This document shows positions 57,956-64,000 of a DNA stretch of 64,000 nucleotides, piece after piece. This DNA is from Scleromatobacter sp964418745. Lineage in GTDB: Bacteria > Pseudomonadota > Gammaproteobacteria > Burkholderiales > Burkholderiaceae_C. Both the position numbers and the translations under genes were made by a program. How positions within the stretch are numbered: position 1 is the stretch's first letter; the number at the start of each line of letters is the position of its first letter. The stretch is from positions 1 through 64,000 of the forward strand of contig CAYQMX010000002.1 of the NCBI GenBank assembly GCA_964418745.1, read 5' to 3'. The notes below the pieces were generated by a model. The model was not told where the DNA came from. It ran no database searches and worked only from the letters and a program-made list of their open reading frames with translations.

Positions 57956-59167
57956 ATGACTGAACGACTCGATCTGGCCGGCAAGCACATCGTGCTGGGC
58001 TTGTCCGGCGGCATCGCCTGCTACAAGGCGGCCGAACTCACGCGGGCGCTGGTGAAGGCGGGGGCCACCGTGCAGGTGGTGATGACTGCCGGCGCCGAGG
58101 CCTTCATCACGCCGGTGACGCTGCAGGCGCTCAGCGGCCGGCCGGTCTACACGAGCCAGTGGGACGCGCGGCCCGACAACAACATGGCGCACATCAACCT
58201 GTCGCGCGAGGCCGATGCGATCCTCGTCGCGCCGGCCAGCGCCGAGTTCATGGCCAAGCTGGTGCACGGACGCGCCGACGACCTGCTGTCGCTGATGTGC
58301 CTGGCGCGCCCGATCGAGCGCGTGCCGCTGCTGATCGCGCCGGCGATGAACCGCGAGATGTGGGCGCATCCGGCCACGCAGCGCAACGTCGCGCAGTTGC
58401 GCGCCGACGGCGGCACGCTGCTGGGCCCGGACGTCGGTGAGCAGGCGTGCCTCGAATTCGGCGAGGGCCGCATGCTGGAGCCGGTCGACCTGCGCGACGA
58501 CCTGATCGCCTTCTTCCAGCCCAAGATCCTGCGCGGCCGGCGCATCCTCGTCACCGCCGGGCCCACCTTCGAGGCCATCGACCCGGTGCGCGGCATCACC
58601 AACCATTCGAGCGGCAAGATGGGTTTCGCCATCGCCCGCGCGGCGCAGGAGGCCGGCGCGGAGGTCACGCTCGTGGCCGGCCCGGTGCACCTGCCCACGC
58701 CGCGCGGCGTCCGCCGCATCGACGTCGAGAGCGCGCGCCAGATGCACGCCGCCGTGATGCCGCTGGCCGGCGCGAGCGACGTGTTCGTCGCCACCGCGGC
58801 CGTGGCCGACTGGCGGCCCGCGCAGATGAACGCGCACAAGATCAAGAAGGACGGCAAGAAGGTGGCGCCCACCTTCGAGCTGACCGAGAACGAGGACATC
58901 CTCGCCGACGTCGCGCGCCTCGATCCGCGCCCCTACTGCGTCGGCTTCGCCGCCGAGAGCGAGGACCTGCTCAAGCATGCGCGCGACAAGCTGCAGCGCA
59001 AGAACGTGCCGCTGATCGTCGGCAACCTCGGGCCGGCCACCTTCGGCCGCGACGACAACGCGCTGGTGCTGGTGGACGCCGCCGGCGAGCGCGCGCTGCC
59101 CCAGGCCGACAAGCTCACGCTGGCCCGCCAGCTGGTGCAAGAGATCGCCGCGCGCATCGCCGCCTGA
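57956..59167 (+). CDS. coaBC: Bifunctional phosphopantothenoylcysteine decarboxylase/phosphopantothenate-cysteine ligase
   Basis: A 403-residue coenzyme A biosynthesis enzyme. The CoaC half (1-185) has the flavin-binding LGLSGGIACYKAAEL, MAHINLSREADAILVAPASAEFMAKL and PAMNREMWAHPATQRNV. Its catalytic Cys lies in GEQACLEFGEGRM. The CoaB half (190-403) has RILVTAGPTFEAIDPVRGITN, HSSGKMGFAIA, AVADWRPAQMNAHKIKK and the dimer-interface Lys residues. A -10-like TACATT at 57944 ends only 6 bp before the ATG, and no Shine-Dalgarno is visible, so the transcript may be leaderless. dut follows after 26 bp. Confidence 0.97.
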   Translation: MTERLDLAGKHIVLGLSGGIACYKAAELTRALVKAGATVQVVMTAGAEAFITPVTLQALSGRPVYTSQWDARPDNNMAHINLSREADAILVAPASAEFMAKLVHGRADDLLSLMCLARPIERVPLLIAPAMNREMWAHPATQRNVAQLRADGGTLLGPDVGEQACLEFGEGRMLEPVDLRDDLIAFFQPKILRGRRILVTAGPTFEAIDPVRGITNHSSGKMGFAIARAAQEAGAEVTLVAGPVHLPTPRGVRRIDVESARQMHAAVMPLAGASDVFVATAAVADWRPAQMNAHKIKKDGKKVAPTFELTENEDILADVARLDPRPYCVGFAAESEDLLKHARDKLQRKNVPLIVGNLGPATFGRDDNALVLVDAAGERALPQADKLTLARQLVQEIAARIAA

Positions 59168-59193
59168 CCCCTTTCCAACCGCATTCGCCTCTC

Positions 59194-59643
59194 ATGACCG
59201 TCATCGATCTCAAGGTACTCGACGCCCGCATGGCCGACACGCTGCCGGCCTATGCCACGCCCGGCAGCGCCGGCCTGGACCTGCGCGCCTGCCTCGACGC
59301 CCCCGTGCTGCTCGCGCCCGGCCAGACCGCGCTGATCCCCACCGGCCTGTCCATCCACATCGCCGACCCCGGCCTGGCCGCGATGATCCTGCCGCGCTCC
59401 GGCCTGGGCCACAAGCACGGCATCGTGCTGGGCAACCTGGTCGGACTGATCGATTCCGACTACCAGGGCCAGCTGATGGTCAGCTGCTGGAACCGCGGGC
59501 AGGCGGAATTCGCCATCAACCCGATGGAACGCATCGCGCAGATGGTCATCGTGCCGGTGGTGCAGGCCACGTTCCGGCGCGTGGACGAGTTCGGCGCGTC
59601 CGATCGCGGCGAGGGCGGCTTCGGGTCGACCGGCAAGCACTGA
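59194..59643 (+). CDS. dut: dUTP diphosphatase
   Basis: A 149-residue trimeric dUTPase that hydrolyses dUTP to dUMP. All five family motifs are visible: PGSAGLDLRA, LPRSGLGHKHGIVL, GNLVGLIDSDYQGQL, NPMERIAQMVIVPV and the C-terminal RGEGGFGSTGKH arm that covers the active site. Length is standard. It follows coaBC, an arrangement widely kept in proteobacteria, and is probably co-transcribed with it. Confidence 0.98.
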   Translation: MTVIDLKVLDARMADTLPAYATPGSAGLDLRACLDAPVLLAPGQTALIPTGLSIHIADPGLAAMILPRSGLGHKHGIVLGNLVGLIDSDYQGQLMVSCWNRGQAEFAINPMERIAQMVIVPVVQATFRRVDEFGASDRGEGGFGSTGKH

Positions 59644-59685
59644 CAGCCGCGCTCGCGCGGGCCGCGCGGGCCCGCCCGCCGGCGC

Positions 59686-60213
59686 TCAATGCAGCTGCGA
59701 CCTGTCCCGCGAAGGCAGCACCTGCAGCAGGCTCGCGCCGGCGTCGGTGACGCTGCGCGCCTCGATCTCGGCGGGCGTGGCCGCGCGCACGCCGCGCACG
59801 GTGATCAGCATGCGCAGCGCCAGGCCGGCCAGCGGGTGGTTGCCGTCCAGCACCACGTGCGACGGGTAGACCTCGGTCACGGTGTAGACGGTGTCCTCGG
59901 GCATGTCGGGCGTGACGGCGCCATCGGGCAGGCCCTCGAACTGCATGCCCGGCTCGACGGCGTCCGGGAACAGCGCGCGTTCCTCGAAGCAGACCAGGTC
60001 GGAGTGGTAGTCGCCGAAGGCGTTCTCGGGCTCGAGGTGCAGGTGGGTCTCGAAGCCGATGGACTGGCCGGCCAGGGCTTCTTCCACCTTGGGCAACAGG
60101 TCGTCGCCGCCGAAGAAGAATTCGGTGGGCTCGGTGAGTTCGTCGATCGGCGCGTTCTGGGCGTCCGAGAGCTGCCAGGTGAGCGTGACGACGCAGGGGG
60201 CGGTGATGTTCAT
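59686..60213 (-). CDS. FKBP-type (SlyD-like) peptidyl-prolyl isomerase
   Basis: A 175-residue protein with the SlyD split-FKBP layout: a first FKBP part (VVTLTWQLSDAQ, FFFGGDDLLPKVEEALAGQSIG), an insert-in-flap region (HLHLEPENAFGDYHSDLVCFEERALFP), then DGNHPLAGLALRMLITVRGVRAAT. It lacks the His/Cys-rich metal tail of E. coli SlyD. Role: proline isomerisation and chaperone activity. It is convergent with dut and divergent from the oxygenase gene, separated by 70 bp. Confidence 0.92.
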   Translation of the reverse strand: MNITAPCVVTLTWQLSDAQNAPIDELTEPTEFFFGGDDLLPKVEEALAGQSIGFETHLHLEPENAFGDYHSDLVCFEERALFPDAVEPGMQFEGLPDGAVTPDMPEDTVYTVTEVYPSHVVLDGNHPLAGLALRMLITVRGVRAATPAEIEARSVTDAGASLLQVLPSRDRSQLH

Positions 60214-60283
60214 CGGGCCCGATTTTACGGGGCCGGTGACCTGCCTCAATCCGGCCCGGCCACCGAGCAGGGACAATGCCGCC

Positions 60284-61456
60284 ATGAATCTTCGTGAACC
60301 CCTTGCGTTGCTGGGCGGCCTGTCGCCCACGGCCTTCATGCGCGACTACTGGCAGAAGCGCCCGCTGCTGATCCGCGATGCGGTGCCCCTGGTCGCCGCC
60401 GATGGCGCGCCGCTGTCGCCCGTCACCCCGGCGCAGCTGTTCGCGCTCGCCGCGCGCGACGACGTCGAGTCGCGCCTGGTCAGCCAGGGCGCGGCCCCGG
60501 CGAAGACGCGTGCGAAGGCCGGGCCGGCCGCGGGCTGGAGCCTGCGCCACGGCCCGTTTCCGCGCCGCGCGCTGCCGCCGCTGGCCCGACGCGGCTGGAC
60601 GCTGCTGGTGCAGGGCATCGACCTGCACGTGCAGGCGGCCCACGAGCTGCAGCAGCGCTTCCGCTGGATCGCCGACGCCCGCATGGACGACGTGATGGTG
60701 TCGTACGCGAGCCCCGGCGGCGGCGTCGGCGCGCACATCGATTCCTACGACGTGTTCCTGCTGCAGGTGCACGGCCACCGGCGCTGGCGCGTCGGCCCGG
60801 TCGCCGACCCGGCCTTCGTGGACGGCCTGCCGGTGCGCATCCTGCAGCGCTTCGAGCCGACCGAGGAGTGGGTGCTGGGCCCGGGCGACATGCTCTACGT
60901 GCCGCCGCGCTGGGGCCACGACGGCGTGGCCGAGGACGAGTGCATGACCTGCTCGATCGGCTTTCGCACGCCCATGGGCACCGAGCTGGCGCGCGAACTG
61001 CTGCAGCGCGTGCTCGACGACGTCGAGCCCGACCCGGACGAGCCGCACTACCGCGACCCGGCGCGCAGCGCCACCGAGACGCCGGCGCGCATTCCGCAGG
61101 CGCTCGACACGTTTGCCCGCAAGGCGGTCGCGCGCCTGCTGCGCGATCCGGCTCAACTGGCGCGCTCGCTCGGCGAGGTGATGACCGAGCCCAAGCCCGA
61201 CGTCTGGTTCGAGGCCGGCCTCGAACGCGGCCCCGGCGCCGGCTTGCGACTCGACCGGCGCACGCGCATGATGTACGACGACCGCCACGTCTTCATCAAT
61301 GGCGAGTCGTTCAACGCGGCCGGTCGCGACGCGCGCCTGATGCGCGACCTGGCCGATGCACGACGGTTGACGGCGCCGCAATGCCTTCGCCTGTCGGCCG
61401 ACGCGCAGGCCGTGGTGGCGGACTGGGTGGTGCAGGGATGGGCCCATGACGATTGA
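60284..61456 (+). CDS. roxA: JmjC/cupin-type 2-oxoglutarate oxygenase, RoxA/YcfD-like
   Basis: A 390-residue ribosomal-oxygenase-like protein. The start is typical (GGLSPTAFMRDYWQKRPLLIRDAV). The iron triad is His151 and Asp153 in GAHIDSYDVFLLQVHGHRRWRVG, with His212 in PPRWGHDGVA. A dimerisation and winged-helix-like C-terminus follows. E. coli YcfD hydroxylates an Arg of ribosomal protein L16, so the same target is likely. It overlaps the next gene by 11 bp. Confidence 0.92.
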   Translation: MNLREPLALLGGLSPTAFMRDYWQKRPLLIRDAVPLVAADGAPLSPVTPAQLFALAARDDVESRLVSQGAAPAKTRAKAGPAAGWSLRHGPFPRRALPPLARRGWTLLVQGIDLHVQAAHELQQRFRWIADARMDDVMVSYASPGGGVGAHIDSYDVFLLQVHGHRRWRVGPVADPAFVDGLPVRILQRFEPTEEWVLGPGDMLYVPPRWGHDGVAEDECMTCSIGFRTPMGTELARELLQRVLDDVEPDPDEPHYRDPARSATETPARIPQALDTFARKAVARLLRDPAQLARSLGEVMTEPKPDVWFEAGLERGPGAGLRLDRRTRMMYDDRHVFINGESFNAAGRDARLMRDLADARRLTAPQCLRLSADAQAVVADWVVQGWAHDD

Positions 61457-62006
61457 CGACGACCCGACGCGGCCCCCGGCCGCGATGAGCGGTCAGGCGG
61501 GGCTGGCCGAGGCCGCCAGCGCCGCCGGCGGCCACGCGTTCGAGGGCGCGGTGGAGTTCGCGCAGGCCTTGCGCGAGGCGATGGCCGGCGCGAGCGAACG
61601 CGGCACGCGTCGCCTGTGCTGGTGCGACGAGGACTTCGCCGCCTGGCCCATCGGCGAGGTCGAGTGGCTCTCGCAGCTCACGCGCTGGGCGCGCGCGGGC
61701 GGGCGCGAACTGGTGGTGATCGCGCGCGACTACGCGACCGTCGAGCGCCGCCATCCGCGCTTTGCCGCGTGGCGCCGCGACTGGGCGCACGTGATCCAGT
61801 GCCTGCTGCCCGACGAGATGCGCACCGAGCCGTTGCCCGCGCTGTGGATCGACAGCGACGACCTGGCGTTGCGGGTTTTCGATCGCGAGCACCTGCGCGG
61901 GCGCATCGGCGTCGATCGCATCGATCGGCAACGCGCGCGCGAGGACTTTGATGCGATTTTGCAACGTGCCGGACCCGGTTTTTCGGCGGTGACACTGGGA
62001 CTCTGA
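61446..62006 (+). CDS. Conserved hypothetical protein coupled to roxA
   Basis: A 186-residue cytoplasmic protein of unknown function. It has no signal peptide or membrane segment and is rich in Arg, Trp and acidic residues (LCWCDEDFAAWPIGEVEWLSQLTRWARAGG, RHPRFAAWRRDWAHVIQC, ALWIDSDDLALRVFDREHL in parts). A central beta-alpha pattern (ELVVIARDYATVERRHPRF) suggests a compact mixed fold. The start overlaps the roxA end by 11 bp, so both are made together and may act on the same process. No family recognised. Confidence 0.6.
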   Translation: MTIDDDPTRPPAAMSGQAGLAEAASAAGGHAFEGAVEFAQALREAMAGASERGTRRLCWCDEDFAAWPIGEVEWLSQLTRWARAGGRELVVIARDYATVERRHPRFAAWRRDWAHVIQCLLPDEMRTEPLPALWIDSDDLALRVFDREHLRGRIGVDRIDRQRAREDFDAILQRAGPGFSAVTLGL

Positions 62007-62032
62007 AAAGGTTCCGTATGGATGGGTATAAT
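62004..62032 (+). promoter_or_regulatory. Promoter of the Ala/Ser-rich lipoprotein gene
   Basis: A consensus TATAAT at 62027-62032 with GGG before it, and a TGAAAA hexamer at 62004-62009 at exactly 17 bp spacing. The local AT content rises sharply here. It predicts a leader of about 120 nt before ATG 62158, which is long for this window. The AAG-rich leader ends in a CGAGGAAATTC ribosome-binding site. Confidence 0.7.
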
Positions 62033-62157
62033 GGCGGGCTAGGCACAGGAAATGCTCGAGCTTGGCCTGCTGTCTTTTGCGAGGATATCCGCCGTGAGGG
62101 CGTGTATCTGAAATACCGGTAATGGTTCGAACCCAAAATTTTTCTTCGAGGAAATTC

Positions 62158-62424
62158 ATGAACAAGTCGCTCCTGTTGGCTTCCCTGATCGCCGTCGCCG
62201 CCCTGGCTGCTTGCAGCAAGACCGAGACCGCCGCTCCGGCCGCTGACGCCGCTGCTTCGGCTGCCTCTTCGGTCGCCGCTGCCGCTTCGTCGGTTGCTGA
62301 CGCCGCTTCGTCGACCGCTGCTGCCGCCTCGTCGGTGGTGGATGCCGCTTCGGCCGCTGCCACGGGCGCGATGGCTGCTGCCTCGTCGGCCGCTACCGCT
62401 GCCGCCACCGCCGCCAGCAAGTAA
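62158..62424 (+). CDS. Small Ala/Ser-rich lipoprotein
   Basis: An 88-residue lipoprotein with MNKSLLLASLIAVAALAAC; the lipidated Cys is residue 19. The mature part is almost entirely Ala, Ser, Val, Asp and Thr in near-regular repeats (AAASSVADAASSTAAAASSV), which could form a continuous amphipathic helix somewhat like Lpp. It lacks a C-terminal Lys-Tyr-Arg-Lys anchor of true Lpp, though it ends in Lys. Own promoter and terminator and a strong site suggest high expression. Function unknown. Confidence 0.85.
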   Translation: MNKSLLLASLIAVAALAACSKTETAAPAADAAASAASSVAAAASSVADAASSTAAAASSVVDAASAAATGAMAAASSAATAAATAASK

Positions 62425-62470
62425 TTTCCGCGTCTGTGCCCTGCGCGGGCGCAATCGGCAGAAGTTTGAA

Positions 62471-62492
62471 AGCCGCCTCCGGGCGGCTTTTT
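62471..62492 (+). terminator. Intrinsic terminator of the lipoprotein gene
   Basis: AGCCGCC and GGCGGCT pair around a TCCG loop, followed by TTTTTC. It lies 46 bp after the stop codon of the small lipoprotein, giving a clear single-gene transcript end. Confidence 0.9.
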
Positions 62493-62616
62493 CACGTCCG
62501 GATGCTGAACGCAGGTTGAATCTCGGACCGACCACCCGATTGGCCGTCGCCAACTGTCAATGGGGCATCAGAGGGATTGACGTTCGCTGCCACCAGGCAT
62601 AGCCGCATCGAGACGC

Positions 62617-62640
62617 AAAAAAGCCGCCCGAAGGCGGCTT
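62617..62640 (-). terminator. Intrinsic terminator of bamC
   Basis: Read on the minus strand, AAGCCGCC and GGCGGCTT pair around TTCG and are followed by a run of T (AAAAAA at 62617-62622 on the + strand). It lies 23 bp after the bamC stop. The stem is nearly the same sequence as the lipoprotein terminator at 62471. Confidence 0.9.
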
Positions 62641-62662
62641 CCCCGGTCGGCGAACCGACGCG

Positions 62663-63943
62663 TCACTTCAGCTCGTCGACCAGCAGCGCGACGATGCGCT
62701 GGGCGTTCGCGCTGTTGTCCGGCTGGCCCTGGTCGTTGAGCACCGTGACCGTGGCGCTGTCGCCCGGCGCCTTGATCGAGATGCGGTACTTGCCGACCGG
62801 CGACGGGCCGTTCTTGCCGAACCACGACGTGAACTTCGAGAAGAAGCCCGGCTCGTCCTTGGCGGCCTCCTTGGCGTCGACGTAGCGCACGTAGTAAAGG
62901 CCCTGGGCGCGGTCGCGATCCTCGACGGTGAAGCCGCCGTGGTCCAGCGCCAGGCCGATACGGCGCCACGAACGATCGAAGGTGTCGTCCAGTTGCATGG
63001 TGGCGCCCGCCTGGCCGTCGACGATGCGCGCACGGGCTGCGCCGCCGGGGCCGCTGCCACCGGTCGCACGCGCGGTGGACGCGCTGGGGATCGTGCGGCC
63101 GCCCTCGGCAGTGGCCGAGGCCGCGGCCGCCGGTGCGGCGTTGGCGAGGTTGGTGTCGACCACGCCTGCCAGGCTCAGCATCAACTGGCTCAGTTGCTCG
63201 GCCTCGAGGCCCGGGTCGGACTTGCGCGGCACCCAGGTGACGTCGCCGTCATGGACGCTGTCCTTGCGACCGCCGGTTTCCTGCGCCGCGCCGAAATGCG
63301 TGACGTAGATCTCGGTGCCGCCGTCGGCGCGGCGTTCCAGGCGGGTGCGGTAGCGGTCGCGCAGGCCGGAATCCGACAGGTTGTCGACGATCGAATTCAG
63401 GAAGTTGCGGACCATGCTGTCACTGGGCAGCTTGGTGCGGTTCTGCATCCAGTCGGTCTCGAGGATGCCCGTCTTGGGTTCGTCCACGGTCAGCTTGTAG
63501 CCGTGCGCCAGCCAGTAGGCGCGCACCTTGGGCAGCACCACCTCGGGCGCTTCCTGCGTCGACAGCCAGCGCAGGTCGCCCGAGCGCTCGATGTGCAGGT
63601 TGCCGGCGGCCGCCAGGGCCACTTCCGGCGTGGCCGGGGCGGCCGCCGGGGCGGGCTGGGCGGGCTGGGCGGGCGCCGCGGGCGTGCCGCCCTTGCCCAA
63701 TTCGGACGCGGCGACCACGCCGCCCTGCGGCAGGTAGCGCGAATCCTTCTGCAGCTGCGTCAGGTCCGGCGGCACTTCCAGTGGCTGGGTGCGCTTGGAG
63801 GCGCCCTTGTAGTCGGTGCCGCCGCTGGAGAACCAATCGCCGACGACCGTGCAGCCGCCCAGTGTCAGGCACAGCGTCACGGTGGCCACGCGCAGGGGCG
63901 TGGGATGGAGCAGGCGCGTCGGGAAATGGGTGGTCATGGGCAT
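62663..63943 (-). CDS. bamC: BamC outer-membrane assembly lipoprotein
   Basis: A 426-residue lipoprotein, lipobox LTLGGC with Cys31, accessory part of the BAM complex that inserts outer-membrane beta-barrels. After the Cys comes the BamC unstructured start (FSSGGTDYKGASKRTQPLEVPPDLTQLQ), which binds BamD. Two helix-grip domains follow (about 105-235 and 310-426: HGYKLTVDEPKTGILETDWMQNR, GGFTVEDRDRAQGLYYVRYVDAK), joined by an Ala-rich linker. A second start, ATG 63937, would shorten it by two residues. dapA usually lies upstream, outside the window. Confidence 0.95.
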   Translation of the reverse strand: MPMTTHFPTRLLHPTPLRVATVTLCLTLGGCTVVGDWFSSGGTDYKGASKRTQPLEVPPDLTQLQKDSRYLPQGGVVAASELGKGGTPAAPAQPAQPAPAAAPATPEVALAAAGNLHIERSGDLRWLSTQEAPEVVLPKVRAYWLAHGYKLTVDEPKTGILETDWMQNRTKLPSDSMVRNFLNSIVDNLSDSGLRDRYRTRLERRADGGTEIYVTHFGAAQETGGRKDSVHDGDVTWVPRKSDPGLEAEQLSQLMLSLAGVVDTNLANAAPAAAASATAEGGRTIPSASTARATGGSGPGGAARARIVDGQAGATMQLDDTFDRSWRRIGLALDHGGFTVEDRDRAQGLYYVRYVDAKEAAKDEPGFFSKFTSWFGKNGPSPVGKYRISIKAPGDSATVTVLNDQGQPDNSANAQRIVALLVDELK

Positions 63944-64000
63944 CGATGTCGAGGTCAGGCCGGAAGTGTCCGGGCCGGGGATTGTCGCAGAGGCGGCGGC

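Overview
The window is very GC-rich, densely coded chromosomal DNA whose gene content points to Burkholderiales (Comamonadaceae or the Rubrivivax/Leptothrix group). The clues are bamC, the TetR/pcm/tolC cluster, a DUF1439 lipoprotein, and coaBC-dut-slyD-like-roxA gene order. Genus cannot be fixed from sequence reading alone. No rRNA, insertion sequence, CRISPR array or prophage was seen.

Region 1 (about 1-27700, all + strand) is a nearly complete type VI secretion system (T6SS). It opens with the tail of a Sel1-repeat protein and a PP2C phosphatase (pppA-like). A cargo island follows: a GH19-type peptidoglycan hydrolase with a secreted putative immunity protein, VgrG, a DUF4280 PAAR-like tip and a DUF4123 adaptor. 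Next comes an unusual TssB-TssC fusion protein, then tssK, tssL (with an OmpA domain), tssM, tagF, tssA, tssB, tssC, hcp, tagJ, tssE, tssF, tssG and tssH(clpV). A gene for an M35-like zinc metallopeptidase, a probable effector, closes the cluster. tssJ is not in the window. The pppA phosphatase, tagF and a phospho-acceptor-like motif in TssL suggest post-translational control. A strong hairpin after hcp suggests that hcp is expressed above the genes downstream.

Region 2 (27700-45400) is mixed envelope and regulatory content. It holds a LytTR two-component pair divergent from a phosphomannomutase/phosphoglucomutase, waaA (Kdo transferase), a frameshifted acetyltransferase, and a tetR-pcm-tolC block with a clear operator. 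It also holds a DUF1439 lipoprotein, uppP, trmB, dacB, an orphan sulfate-binding protein, a divergent MFS/AraC pair, a short BLUF blue-light sensor and a 2-oxoglutarate/Fe(II) oxygenase.

Region 3 (45400-64000) starts with tRNA-Gly(CCC) and a degenerate GGDEF protein. The GABA catabolism genes gabT-gabD follow, with a divergent MocR-type regulator and a delta-60-repeat protein overlapping gabD. Then come a tail-anchored unknown, alaS, a GNAT, a UPF0149/SEC-C protein, coaBC, dut, a SlyD-like isomerase, a roxA-type oxygenase, a small unknown, an Ala/Ser-rich lipoprotein with its own promoter and terminator, and bamC. Several intergenic palindromes look like operators, terminators or extragenic repeats.
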